From positions 41,240,507-41,304,506 of the forward strand of contig CM067086.1 in NCBI GenBank assembly GCA_034008185.1: a DNA stretch of 64,000 nucleotides, read 5' to 3'. The notes under the pieces were generated by a model that made no database searches, was not told the origin of the DNA, and saw nothing but the letters and a program-made list of their open reading frames with translations. Below are positions 1 to 12,770 of the stretch, in pieces (position 1 is the stretch's first letter; each line of letters opens with the position of its first letter). The DNA is from Gorsachius magnificus (Eukaryota > Chordata > Aves > Pelecaniformes > Ardeidae). Made by a program: the position numbers and the translations under genes.

Positions 1-3000
1 AGGTGAATATTTATTCTCCCAGCCCTTTCTTAGTCCTCTTATTGCACACAGCACCACAGGCCAATAAACAATGTCAATTATAGATGCAAGGTTATTGCTG
101 GAGAGCCTGGATATTGATCTCACATAAGTTAGAAATGGTTGAAGGAATGAACTTATTTGTTGGCAGGTGTCCATATCATGAAGCAATCACCATAAATATC
201 TTCAGCCTGGCCTTTTCTTGACTCATATTACAAATATTAGGAGCTGAAAAATCAGAATGAAGCAATATTGCATGCAGAGTTGGAACACATTAGGTAGCCA
301 GCCTATGAGGAAAAACGTACTATCTCTGTATAAAAATGGAGGGCTTTAGCCTCTAAAGCTGCCAGTTTGGTCCTTTGCAAAAGGAAGATCTTAAGTAACA
401 CAGTTCTTTAAAAGAAAAGACGTGTCATCATTAGTGTAATCATCTTTGTTACAGTTTCACAATCAAAAGTTAAAATATTTGCTTGTAAAGAGGCTGAGTG
501 TCAAGCAACATATGACAGTATTTCTATATTTTTCATATCTTCTTTAACAAAACAGGGAAAAAGTTCTGGGTTTGCTATGGATTGTCTATTTTTTGTATTG
601 ATTCTTTGGTCTCAAAAAATATTCAGAATTGAATCCAAATGCTGCACTACCTAAAGCTTGATGTTACTTTGAGACTAGTTTTAATGAGGGATTGCAACTG
701 AGCCAACCTCAATTGCTCAGTTGCAGCTTGGGCAAGTAGAAAAACCCTGATGATTGATCTACGTGGGTGAGTTGGCATCAGTTTGCAAGCCCTCTGGGTA
801 GAGGCAGAACATCCAGCAAGAAGAATTAAAAAGGAAAAGGGAGAAGAAACGTTTATCACCCATTTACTAACATTTTATGGCAGTTATGGTAAACTGAGAG
901 ATGAATGCCTACATTCATGTATTTTGCGCTATTCTGAGACACTAATAACATTAAATCAGACTTAATACTTCACACCAAATGTTCAGTAAAATAGGGAACG
1001 ATGTGAATATTTGTTGATGCTATATGCTACGGGTACAGCATCAAAAGTAGTGCTTGAAAGACATAAAATGCTGCAAAATAGAGGTCAGAATTATGCTAAT
1101 ATCATGATAATATAAAATTATTAAGTCACCAAATGACAGGATTACAACCCAACTATCTTCAGTCCCTAGGAACCTTTCAGTTAAGCTCATGGTAAATAAA
1201 ACAGCCAGTCCTACACGGGAGTCTGATTACAAATTTAAACATTTGTATTATTAGAACTGCACGAAGCATTCACCTCTGGAGACTGGGGTTAAAATCTGAT
1301 TTAGGTTACTGGAGAATATTAATGTAGTTGTCCCAGCCTAGTAGACACTTCATTATATAATAAAATCTCCTCTCAATCATGAAACCAGTTGGTGTGGTTA
1401 ACGTGTTCTCTTCAGAAAAGGCTGGGATTGGCATAGCCAGAGTTATGGAGCAGGATTAAAGTAAATTGACAGACCTGTATGAAAAACATGCTCATTGCTT
1501 TAATTATCTACCTATCTATATTGTTGGGGTTTTTTTTGCCAGTTTCTCAAAAGTGAGTATTCAGTGTGCTAGTAATTTGGACAGAGAAGGATGAACAGGT
1601 GGGGTGCAGGTGTGCATTCGAAGAAAAGGGTGTGACTGAAGTATGGTACAAAGTCAAACCATGGAATGGAGATCTTAGTTCACAATATTCAGCAATCTCA
1701 TACTATTAGACTTTGCTGTTCTTTTATTCTTTCCAGATATCCAGTACAAGACAGTATTTGGTGTATTTTTTGTGTTTCTGTGGAGGTACAATCACTGTGG
1801 GGTTTATTACATTACGGGAGTCAGTAGAGAAAAGCACTTTTTCAGTAACTGCTTTACTTCTGTTATCGATCCTTTTTTACTATTCATTTCATTTTCTATA
1901 ATTGTGTAAAATAGTGTATATTGCAAGAATTTAATGACAATCTATATCTATCCAAATACTATAGAGATAATAAAGTCTTTGCTTGTCAATATTATCAATT
2001 TTTTCTCTTATTATATTCCCTTTCCTCTTATTAGATTTTTAGGCAGGCATTTTAAATTCCTGAAGACATAAACTACACAGAGCCAAGCCACTGTAAAGGC
2101 CTAACACATCAGTAAATGTCACTAAAGTGTCAACTCTTTGCATCATAACTGCAGTTCATTTCTCTAACATTGACAGTGATGCTTATAGTGGATAAGGATT
2201 GGAATGGGCATATTTCCAGATCTTAATTACATCAGGCATAGGGATGAGGAACAGTCTTTTTCCTCAGGGGGAAGGGAGAGTAGAGCTAAATTTGGCCATC
2301 TAGAGCCCTATGCATCCCCGTTTATCTGGAGATAATAGGATTAAGTTAAGCTATGGGACTTCCTTAGCTAGAACTGCCTTGCTGCCTTCAGCAGGGGTCT
2401 AATAAGGATAGATATAATTGGGTAAATGGTGAATAAGAATAAATAAAGTACACAGTATAAGCAGTATGCTTGTGAATAAATGACGACAAACTGGATTCCA
2501 TCCAATCCCTCCAGAGCTGGTTAAAATATAGCAACACATGCGGAATTACAGGGTGAAACATCTTTCTTTCTCTTTTCATAACTTTTGCCACCTTGTCTCA
2601 AATCTCACACGTGTAAAGTATCTTCTTAAGTTTAAGGAGAAGATGGGGAACGGAAATTGCAGCATCTGTTTGGTGTTAAGCAGAAGCTTTTTAATGCTGT
2701 TCATATAAGGTTAAAGATGCACAAAAGGTAAGTGGCTACATACATGCTGCACAAATGGGATTTTGGTTTTCTGACCCATATCCACTTACTGAATTTAGTC
2801 TGTTAACAGTTTAGCATTTATTTTCACTTTTTTTTCACCTCTCAAAGAGAACAAACACAGAGAATGTAGCCCCAATGGAATAATTAATTAGGTCATTCAC
2901 TGGCAGATATTTCTGTAATTTATTTAAATGCAGGTTGAGGGGGTTTTTATTCCTGTTTTGGGGGAGTTTTTAAATACAATTAGAATGACTTTAAGAAAAA

Positions 3001-3670
3001 AATCACAGTAGGGAAATAATAACTAAAGTTCAAAAGGTCTTTTTGTCTTAATTTTCTGTCTATCAAAATACACTAGAAGCCTTTGCCTGGTGTAAAAGAC
3101 ATAATCATTTAATTATAATTTATTTTCATGCTTCTGACCTACGGTGTGCAATTGTGAATATGAAATAACCTGTTATCGGTGGAGTTCCTCAGCTCCGGTT
3201 GCAGATGCAGAACAATCATATCCATGAAATTTGCAAAGGCTGTTCCAGAGATGTGAAACAAGGCTCAAAATCCTGTTGAAGACTAAAAGGCTGTGATCCA
3301 CCTTCATTTGATCCATTTTGTGGAGGAATGAAGTCAATCTGATGCTAGCGTACCTCAGGAGTGACTGTAAATCGCTAGGATGCTGCGGGAGGTAGAGTCA
3401 GTTTTACTACAGGCTTGTCCCTGCCATTTGCTCCCCTTTGCTTTTTTTCGGAAGAAGTCCCTGATTATGAACTGTTGGAGCTAATGGTTAAACTGTTTGA
3501 TTGCTCCATCCATATGCATGTTCTTACTTAACTGCCAAAAGGTTTGCGTATACTAATGCATCTCTTGTAAATCTGAGCCTGTGTTAAAAAGTTCCAGCAC
3601 CCTAACTGACTGTAAAGCAAGAGCAGCATTAGTATATTTACAAGCAAGGTCACATATTTATTAATAACAG
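1..3670. other. Intron stretch, nothing recognised
   Basis: AT-rich noncoding DNA with only short open frames. No repeat family, exon or RNA gene was identified; the short T runs near 1521 and 2824 are trivial. Confidence 0.7.
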
Positions 3671-3729
3671 TGCAGACAGAATGACAGAAACCTTAAGAAA
3701 AGAAATCATAGAAAGCCACAGAGGCCAAT

Positions 3730-4020
3730 CTAGTTAAGTGGGGGATAGCAACACAGGGATTACGATGAGCAATAAGCTGAAGACTTCTAAAGAAATGTAA
3801 GCAGTCTGTTTAGGAGAGGACTGGGAGATCTATGAGCCTAAGCAGGAGCAAGTTAAAAGGATAATTAGAAGAGCTAAAAGAAATACTGAATGTTGCATTG
3901 TGGAATATATCAGCAAACAATAAAGGATTCTTCAAATATATTTGCAGAAGACAGAAAGTAAAAGAGAAAATTAGTTCACCAGAAATGAGTGTTGGGAATT
4001 GGAGACAAGGTGATACAGAA
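3730..4020 (+). mobile_element. Decayed LINE ORF2 fragment (CR1/L2-like)
   Basis: Two adjacent forward frames look like pieces of a non-LTR retrotransposon ORF2, in the linker between endonuclease and reverse transcriptase. The first frame (about 3805-3900) gives QVKRIIRRAKRNTE. After a frameshift near 3900 the second frame gives NNKGFFKYICRRQKVKEKI. Basic residues followed by a (N/D)xKGFFKY(I/V) block are typical of CR1/L2-clade ORF2. The copy is frameshifted and short, and no tail is seen. The region past about 4020 in the same open frame does not resemble a LINE. CR1 versus L2/L3 cannot be settled here. Confidence 0.68.
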
Positions 4021-4842
4021 ATAGAGTTTTGTTTTGCTTTTGTTTTTACAGGCTCTTCTCAGATTTTAGAATGTGAGTTTTATAGCATACGTGGGTACCA
4101 AAGCAGTGAACATGGCTGCGTAAAGGCTGAATTTGCAAAGTGGGTGAAGTACGAAGTACAAATCCAAGTTACTGCAGTTAGATACTGAGTGGAAATTATC
4201 TAAGGAAGTACATACAGCTGTTTTTATCAAGCAGAAATAAAAGTTCACAGACTGAAGACTGCAAGAATAAACAAACTGGCTTCTAAAATACGTTTGTGTC
4301 TCTGGTCATAGATTTTTTGAGAAATAGAAGACACTGATAACAACGTGGCCTTTTTTAAAGGAATCAGGTAAACAGTACCTACCTGCTAAGGGATTCAAAT
4401 CAATTATGCATTAGGTAGCTTCATTTCAGGTCTGGTGTTACAGTCCCGCACAGGCAGTATTTCTGTATGTACGTGTTTAAATATGAGGGATGTGCCTAGC
4501 CCTGCCAAAGTTCTCAAGCCTTGGGAGATATTGCTGTCATAGCCTATAGGAGGTGGCATGATTGTTATATATTGTACCTGGATTTGTAGGTAACTCAGGG
4601 TTGAACAGATTTAAGGAAGAGAATGGATTTGTCATGTGCATTAGCTCAGTTGCTTTTACAGTAGAGCCTTTTGGAAAAGTGTTATGAGTGGTTTGCTTAG
4701 AAATGTTTACAAAGTGCTAACATGTGCAGAAAGGAAAATATAACAAAGCCTTCAGCTTTTGGGATTAAATTCTGATCCCACGGAAATCAGTAGTTCTGCT
4801 ACTGACTAGACTGGAGCAACAACCACATCCGTAGTTGCTTGC

Positions 4843-4859
4843 TTTTTTTTTTTTTTTTT
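4843..4859 (+). repeat. T17 homopolymer
   Basis: Simple T run, followed by a T9 run about 20 bp further on. The 80 bp before it (GGGATTAAATTCTGATCCCA) may be part of an old sauropsid repeat. Confidence 0.9.
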
Positions 4860-5966
4860 AAATTAACATCAGTAAAATCAATTTTTTTTTATATTCTTTA
4901 ATCTGGATCTTAGTGCTGATCGTCTATTATTTTTAGAAAGAATTGTCTTGGAAAACTTAACGTGTGAAGTGTTAGGAAATCCCTTATTATCTTTATTCTA
5001 GATAGGGCATAATTTCAGGATAGTCATGTAAGAAACTCACTTGATTAATAATAATATAGCAACTGCCAGAACAAGAAATGTAATAGATACAGTTGAATTC
5101 AGTGAGTTTATTGTATTAAAATTCTTGTCAACTGATTTGCACCTGCAGTCATCAGATCTGAAATAGTCCCAGACTCTTAACAGATCTGTCCCTAAACAAC
5201 TTAACAAATCACAGTGACAAGAAATCCTGTATCTTCATTATGAATCCCTGTATAACAGAATCACATTCACTCTTTCACCAGCTTTTTATTATCTTCTTGG
5301 ATTAGCTTCAGACTTGAAATTAGCAAAAAGACATTTCACTGGGATCAGTGGAGTTCCTGAGGTATAAACCTTGTGAAGGACGTCTCTGTCACTGGGGAAA
5401 TTCTTGTATTTCATTGAGCTATAGTTGAAATATCATTTACCCAATTTAAAGTGATTTAAATTTATGCCAGCATCAGGGACTGCATTCAGAAGTGACTCAA
5501 CAGTTCCATTCATAGTGCTTCATTGCAATTTTTTACTGATTTTTGCTTCTCTTAAATTTCCACTGAAGTCCTAGAGTAATTAAAAAATTCAAAACTTAAA
5601 GAGAATTTTATCCAGCTTCACAGGTTTCATCTCCACTGCATCCCGGTCTCCTTCACCAAAAGGACAGACAGCTCTTGAGCAGCAAGCTCAAATTTCAAAT
5701 GTAAAATGTACGGTTAAAATTAAAACTAAATTTTTATTATTTTATCTAGTTCTGGGATTTCTTAGAAGTTTTTCACAACTCCTTCAGCTCACAGGAAAGA
5801 CCTTGTCTCCATGAATAGTTTCCCAAAGAGTAACATTCAGTAATAGCATCGGAAACTAAACAAGACCTGAGTATTTCCCTCACCTTAGTGTAATACCCAG
5901 AAAAAGCTGGAACTTTTATTCAGAAGTGTGTGCTTGGATTATGCACAGTTTATATCTGCTCTTACT

Positions 5967-6075
5967 GTCAGTATTATTGTAATTGGGGCACTGAGAGTCG
6001 TGATCATGAATATAGTGCTAGGTGCTGCATGAGTATGGACTAGTAAATGGCTGCTCTAGACACAGCCCAAGAAAC
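5967..6075 (+). repeat. Old amniote repeat relic (GTGCTAGGTGCTG type)
   Basis: The interval reads CAGTATTATTGTAATTGGGG, then CACTGAGAGTCGTGATCATG, then AGTGCTAGGTGCTGCATGAG and ends near TCTAGACACAGCC. I know a widespread reptile/bird repeat with the order TATTACGGTAGCACCTAGAG, CCCCATTGTGCTAGGCGCTG, TACAAACACA, and this interval follows it collinearly with decay. The family name is not certain to me. It overlaps a short forward open frame that I do not consider a gene. Confidence 0.5.
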
Positions 6076-6584
6076 AGTTGACACCGTTGTATCTTACATA
6101 ATGGCAATTTTACTGCTCTTAGAGGTGTGTCGGGGGCTGAGGAGGCCACTTAACTTTCTAGTAAAGCCTTACATTCATTTCTGGAAGCAACTTTTATCTG
6201 GGTTCCAATATTACATCTTTGGCCATTGTTACCACTTTGTCCCAGAATCTCAGTAAGCCAATGGAAAAATGTGCCAGGGAGCTAACAAATACTCCTATCA
6301 TCTAAGCTATCAACGTTATTGTGATGAATTGGGAAATGTTTTTGCAGTTTTACCTTAGATCACTAGTGGTACTCAGTGCCTATTACCTACAGGCTTGAAT
6401 GTATACACGCAAAGAGAATAACTGTCTGAAAGGTTTAATGATACTTGTGAAGCAGTCAACCATTATTTCCCTCTGTCAGATTCTACTACCTGAAAGACTC
6501 AGGTTAATATAATGATTGAGTGCTTCCACTTTATGCCATATGCAGTAGAGGTATTGCTCTGTATATCACATGTAATATTATCTA

Positions 6585-6700
6585 GCAGTTGTAAAGTGTT
6601 TTGCATGTGCGCTCTACTTTAAGACCATTAACTAATTAATCCTCACAATGGCTCGGTGAGGTAAACAAGAAGATGGTATCACCCATTATTATCACATGGT
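6585..6700 (+). repeat. MIR/L2-like ancient repeat relic
   Basis: The stretch contains GTAAAGTGTTTTGCATGT, then TTAACTAATTAATCCTCACA, then GGTGAGGTAAACAAGAAGAT and CACCCATTATTATCAC. This order matches what I know of MIR SINEs and the related L2 tail: core ending, TTAACTCATTTAATCCTCACA, CCTATGAGGTAGGTACTATT, ATCCCCATT. The similarity is by memory and covers only about 100 bp with many differences. Such relics are shared across amniotes and would be very old insertions. Confidence 0.6.
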
Positions 6701-9639
6701 TATGCTGTCATGCTTCGTTTATGAATTTATCTATTTACTTCGTAATGCCATAGCTAAAGGTTCAATAAAAACAATTGAAAATAATGAAAGAGAAGGGAAA
6801 CTCTGGCTTTTAGAAGCACACATGACATATTTTTATACTGGCAGTGAGCTAATATAATTAGAGAGTACAATAAACTCTGAAAGGAAGAATATAAAATGAA
6901 CTTCACCCATTGTACTTAATAGATGAGATTTTCTAAGAGACAGACTAATTGGTTCTTGGGAAAAAAGTGTACAAATGCATCACAAATAGGGTCAAACCTC
7001 ATTTTGAAAAATTTGAAGATCTGTTTGCAGGAAACCATACTAGAGTCAGAATCTTAAAACAAATATATACAGTTGGTTTCTTCAGAATGCAAATATTTAA
7101 ATACTGATTAAAGTTACATGGGATAATAAGTCAAACCTAGCAGAACTTTGTCTCTGCAGGGGAAGAGTTTTCTGAAAATTTTCAATATTCATAGAGGTGC
7201 CCATATCCATGCAGTTGCCAGGCAGTGAATCTACTTCAGTGTTTTACTTCAGATAAAGAGCGCAATTCTGAAGCAATGCTCATCATCCCCACATACCATG
7301 TTTCACTTCACATCATGGAGTAGTCCAGGAGCACTTGAACTGGATTCCTTTTGGATGAAACCAAAGCACACAAGTTCCTGGAGTGCCACCTAATGCACTC
7401 CAGCTGCTAATGGCTGTTATTCAGTCCACAGGACCAGACTAGATCTGGTGTGAAGTAAAGCCCTCTGAAATGCTGATAGTGTAAATACAAGGTCCTCAGC
7501 ACCACCTGTTTCATTCTGTGGACCACTCCTATTGGACTGCATTATTTGGAATTACGCAGAAAAAATACTCTGCTAAGAGCTGCAAGACATGACATTCTTG
7601 TAGCATTCAGCTCTCTGTGTTTCTTCCATTACCATTTTCAGAGGATGTCAAGGAAGTTTGATGGTGAAATCCAATTGATGGTTAATAGCATTTAGGTTTT
7701 TTACTTTGCCTACCCTCATCTTCCACATTCAGCATACTAGCATTGAAAATACACCTTCGTTTTTCGGCCGGATCATCAGAGAAATAAGCACCTAATTTAG
7801 TGCAACTTGCCTAATTTTACCTATCTGTATAATATTGTCCATTTATTTACAATTGCCATATATCTGCCATGTAAATTCAGCTTTGATACAGGTTACATTT
7901 AGCATAAAGAAAATCTTCATGGGATTTGGTTGTCTTTTTCCTCATGATTGATTGATATCTTTAAAATAGGTAGGCTGGCATTAATATATTGTTTTCCTAT
8001 GGAACACAAATAATCTATTTAATATTTCCATAAGCTTTTGGTTTTTAATTTTACAGGGCTATTGTTCCACAACATCAAAGCTAGCTTATATCAAATAGCA
8101 ACTCCTTGAACATTCTCTCTGGAGTAGAAAGAGGCTTGCTGGTGAAACCACACTGCCTGATAGTAAAGGCTGTGGAAGTTGGTAGTTGATGACTGTGCTT
8201 TAGAAGCAACTTTACAGGGGAGAAAATGTGGCAAACAGAGAAAAAACAGCCCAAATTCTGAACGTTAATAGTGTTTAGATTGCTGCAATTGGAAAAATAT
8301 GATATTTCATGAAGCGTTCCATTGGGGAGTATTGTAGTTTGTATTAATATCATTGTTTTATTCTATTTCTCTGCAACAACAACATTCACAGTTGAATATA
8401 AGTCATGATTTTTCAGTTTCCTGTTTGGCAGCGGTTGAGTTAAAATAGTATTTTGCTTTGGGATCTGGCACACAAGAAAATGCTACAATTTCAAGCTTAG
8501 AAAAGTAACCCCAAGAAGGCAGTATAAATTGGCAAGGTTCAGAATAGGGGTGGATGATTAGATTCCAGAGTTTCCTGCTGAGTGGTACATGCTTGTTTTG
8601 CAATACGATTTTGAGTCGGGGCTTCAAACAGAACGTGCAAATCCTATTCAGTCTCTCAGCATTGTTGATCTGTTTTTTATTGATTTTTCATCTGTGCAAA
8701 TCCAGTGCTCTCCGTATATTTTAGAAACCTTATAGGAGAATGTTACAGAGCAGGAGTTTTAATTATAATTACATTCAGTTCATCAAAAGACTTCACTGTT
8801 TTGTAGGAGGATGCAGCATTGTCCTGGTTTTACTGTATTCATACTGTCCCATTTTCCAAAGAAAAAAGTTCTCTTTCCATAAAATGAAGACAGAGTAATA
8901 ACATATTATAGATTTTGTGTCCATCCTTTGCCAAAGACAGTGACTTACCATGTGTACATTTGTTCCACATAAAGGTAAACAACATTCCATTAAATGGAGA
9001 GGCTTTTTTTATCAATTTTTTGTAGTTTCTATATTTTGTAGTATTAAATAATAATCCAATTTTGGCATTTTACTTTTGAGGAAATTTATTAAGTATGTTT
9101 ATAGGCTTGAAATTGACTTTAGGAAAAAAAACCACCCTGGCTTGACTTTTTCTGCCTATTAGCTTTCTCTCTGTTAATTTTTCTCCCAGGTCTGTTGAGT
9201 CGTATGTAGTGACATTGTAAGTGGGATGTATTTCCTCACATCAGTGCCTTGTTAATGCCGTTCATTAATCTAGAACCATGAGCTTGTTCAGAGGTGGTTA
9301 GATATTCCATATTTCCGTAGGGTTTGAGGGAAGGGTGACAGCTTGCTTACAGCATCAGAAACCAGATCTCATTGCGTTGTCATGTCATTTTTAACACTGA
9401 CAAAATAGCAGAGGCTGCATGTGAACTCACAGCCTGTAAATGGTACAGCGGCACAATCCAAAAGAAGTCATTCCATCAACTTCCAGAAAACTGAACCTTA
9501 GATTCTTTTAAATAGGATTATTAGTGAATTACTACATGAAAAGCCTTTGAATTTTGTTGTACAGCGGGTCCTGTTAAAGTTATAAGGAGCTCATTTTTGT
9601 ACTAGTCTGCTAATTTTTATATTCAGCATTTAAGTACTG

Positions 9640-9715
9640 CTTTATATTATTTGTGTATCTGTAGTGTCTTGAGGTCCCTATGAAGATCAGTATCCGATAG
9701 CGCCCATAGAATGCT
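9640..9715 (+). repeat. Possible second copy of the same old repeat
   Basis: TTATATTATTTGTGTATCTG, GTAGTGTCTTGAGGTCCCTA and GAAGATCAGTATCCGATAGC keep the order of the repeat described at 5967-6075 (TGTATTACAGTAGTGCCTAG, AGGCCCCAACCAGGATCGGG). The match is weak beyond this point. Confidence 0.4.
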
Positions 9716-10079
9716 CTGATCCATTATTCAGGCAGGTAACGCACTAATGTGTCCATCTTCCTGGTCTATGCCAGGGTTTAGTATTAAACTTCATTTGTTT
9801 TAAGATCCCTACGTACTTTTAAAGAGAACTGATCATCAGAGATGGATTGTTTTGCTCACTGTACTGGAATTTAAAGGTCATTTTTGATAATTAAAAATGT
9901 TAGTGACTTTACTTTGCTCACATTTTATAAAGAAATTTGCATATCCCAGTGTGAGGTTTTTTTCAGTACATAGTTTTCAATATAGAGTTTTTCCAATATA
10001 TAGTTTTCACTACATAAATCAGTCCAGTCTTTTAATTTTGTTTATTGCTAGAAATTCAAATACAGATATCCCGTTCCTT

Positions 10080-10106
10080 AAAAAAAAAAAAAGAAAAAAA
10101 AAAAAA
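10080..10106 (+). repeat. A-rich run (A13-G-A13)
   Basis: Twenty-seven purines, all A but one. It makes a lysine-rich segment in a 107-codon open frame (9897-10220) that is not considered a gene. Confidence 0.92.
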
Positions 10107-10884
10107 TTGAATTTCTTTCATGACATTAGCTCCTCTACCTTAACCAAGTTGGGAACACTGACAGATAAATACTTGTCGTTCTGTTTTCAGGCAGACCTAG
10201 GCGTAACTTTTTATGATTGACTGAAATTATTGCAATGTGAAATTACCAGGGAGAGCTGCTGTGACTGGACAGAACAGCACTCAGAGCTCCCGCAGGCCGT
10301 AACTGTAATCTTGTCAGGTTTTTAGATATCGAAGGAACTACTGAAATTATAGATCTGAACGCTAGTACTCATTAAAGTGCAGATCAGACAAAATGTAAAA
10401 CAATAATTATAAAAATATTTGAGCGCTTAAAAAGTGGCATTATCAACCATACTGTTGCAGATTGAGAGGGAGATACAGGGCTAGATCTTCACGGAAAGTG
10501 AATCAATAGAAATCCATTGTATTCGGCACGCCACGCTTATTCATTCCTCCTGTAGCCCGGGCTGTTCGTCCATTGACAAAAACTCCACACCTCCTACAGA
10601 TTAACACACAGTCTGAGATGCTTCTGTGCTTTTTGTACTTTTTGAGGGGAGAATATTAACTGCATTTTAAACAATACATTAGGGAAAATTAAGCATCAAA
10701 AATATCAGAAAGGTTTCCTTTAAAAGGAATGCAATTTAAATTTTACGGAAACTAGCTCATATTCAAATGGGTATCCTATTCAAATGAGTTAGAATTTTTT
10801 GATAGTGTTATGTACATCTATAATAAAAGCAATGTGAAAATAGCATTCAGAGAATTTCACAGTAGGGGTTATAATTGTGCTCAC

Positions 10885-10985
10885 TTAGGGACCTGTTCTG
10901 CCATTGATAAATGTGCATAGCTCCCATTAACAGTAATAGGAGTAACGCATGCTTTTTGATGGCAGAATGGATTCCTACTCTGAGT
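10885..10985 (+). repeat. Old repeat relic with CTCCCATTnACnnnAATnGGAG motif
   Basis: GACCTGTTCTGCCATTGATA is followed by AGCTCCCATTAACAGTAATA and GGAGTAACGCATGC. I know a common sauropsid repeat around a CTCCCATTGACTTCAATGGGAG core; this copy keeps the core with a few changes. Shorter hits of the same kind are seen near 4755-4810, 39120-39200 and 42400-42450. The identity of the family is from memory only. Confidence 0.42.
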
Positions 10986-12539
10986 GCTACCATATTACCA
11001 TTCCTACTGTGATAATAGCAATATCATATTGCCATGATAATAGATGCATCACTGGAGCTAAATTAAGATTCTCAGAACCAGAACTATGTAAGGAGAAGTA
11101 GGAACAACACCTGAATGGAGAGCAGCGTGCCTATACAGGGCAAGAACAGGTATAATGACTTGGGATAACTGGGCAGAAGACCTGCAGGCCTACTGGTCCT
11201 TTATATTTTTTGAAGGTGGCGGCCTATTAGTATATGGTAAACCTAGCTCTCGTTCACTGTGCTTGCCTTTCTCTGAAGGGTGGATGACACCAGAAGGAAT
11301 GAGGAATCACAAAATAGTCAAGATATTATGTTTGCCTCCTGTCCAGTTGTTGTTGCTAACGTGGACAGGGGCTTTGTCACGTTCAGTGTCCTGACTCTGG
11401 CCCATCCACAGGCAGCCTAAGGCGTACCTTTGACCTTTCCTGTATCTCAGCAGAGCACGCCAGGCAGGGATCAGGTTGCTGCCCTGTTTTCATTCTGGAG
11501 AGCAGCCCTCTCACAGCACAGAGCCCCAGGTGCATGCCCTGAGCTGCTCTCCTGGGATTCCATAGCAATGCTACAGAGATTTTTACCACTCCAAGTGTGC
11601 ATCTCCCTTTGGGAAATATCACTAGTGGGTGAAGGTCTTGAAAAGATCCTAGTTTGTTTACCCTTAGAAATACAGTGATTGAAGAAATGAAAAAAGTTTA
11701 TAATAACAAAGGAACTTTCATGCACTCAACCTACCCTGATGCTTAACATTTTCTTCCACATTTAGACAGTCCCACTGATGTTAGATAACCATATATCTAG
11801 GGATGGGGTTCAGTGTGCCTTCCTGCAGTGGATACATGTCCCCCAAGCTCAAGAACTCAGATTTTTTACCTACTCAGCTGGTTCTTTATTTCAGGTTTGC
11901 CTGCCTACCTGAAGCCCTCTTTCCCTGTATAAAGGCATTATCTGCCTTCCTGTGGACTTGCAGAGAGCTCCTGCAGGGTTTAACCCTTTGAAACACATAG
12001 GAGTCAGCATAATAACAATCAGATACACAAAGGGATATATAATATGCCTTAAAATATTACTTGCAGCCAAAAAATTCTTCATACCCTTGCTACACCCTAT
12101 GTGTAAAATCCTCAGTACAGGAATACTTGTGATCTGTTTTGCATTTTAACATGCAGAAGTTGCCACACGATCAAACCTGAGATTTATGTATCTGTGACTG
12201 CCACAGGTAAAATAACATTCCTAATAAAGTCTATACTAGTGCCAGACTTATAAAAATCCTTCAGTCTTTGAATATACCTGTTTAGAATAGGATTTCTTGG
12301 TGCCTCCTTTCTTTAGATTGTTAGCATGCTCTTATTTACCATGACATGTGATGGAACTTGTTTTGGAAAGCTATTTGAATGCTGTATACAGTCTGGAAGC
12401 ATATTTAAAGCTGTTGCTTTCGATTTTTCTTTTAATTCCTTGATACCACTGCTAATGTAAAGGACATGGATTGAAGAGAGGATCTTCTTTTCCTAGGCAA
12501 TGTGTTATTGATGAGCTGGCATTTGCCCTGTGGCTCTCC

Positions 12540-12770
12540 CTCAGGGTTGCTTACATCTATTACTCACACACATCGATTGGTTAATTTGATAATTCTATCA
12601 CCAATCAGCTTGTGTCTGACCTTTTGCCATGGCAATGATGGCAGAGTCTTCATTTTTACATCGCAGACCTGCTAGATTGACCTTTCTGAGGAGAATGTCA
12701 AGACATCCCTTGATCTTAACCTGTCACTAAATTTGTTAGAATTACACTGTCCCTTAACCTTGATCTATTA
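12540..12770. promoter_or_regulatory. Candidate regulatory block with paired inverted CCAAT boxes
   Basis: Two NF-Y-type CCAAT boxes in opposite orientation, GATTGGT (12575-12581) and ACCAATC (12600-12606, continuing AG), are separated by 18 bp. The surrounding sequence is complex, non-repetitive and free of obvious repeat signatures, with TGCCATGGCAATGATGGCAG and several TGACC words nearby. NF-Y binding to CCAATCA/G is established; function here is inference. Confidence 0.35.

Noticed and set aside
3898..4188. 96-codon open frame taken as a whole gene
   Set aside because: Only the first part resembles LINE ORF2; the remainder is unrelated and there is no proper ATG start.
9897..10220. 107-codon open frame, plus strand
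   Set aside because: Its middle is encoded by the A-rich run at 10080-10106, and the rest is Phe/Ser-rich AT sequence.
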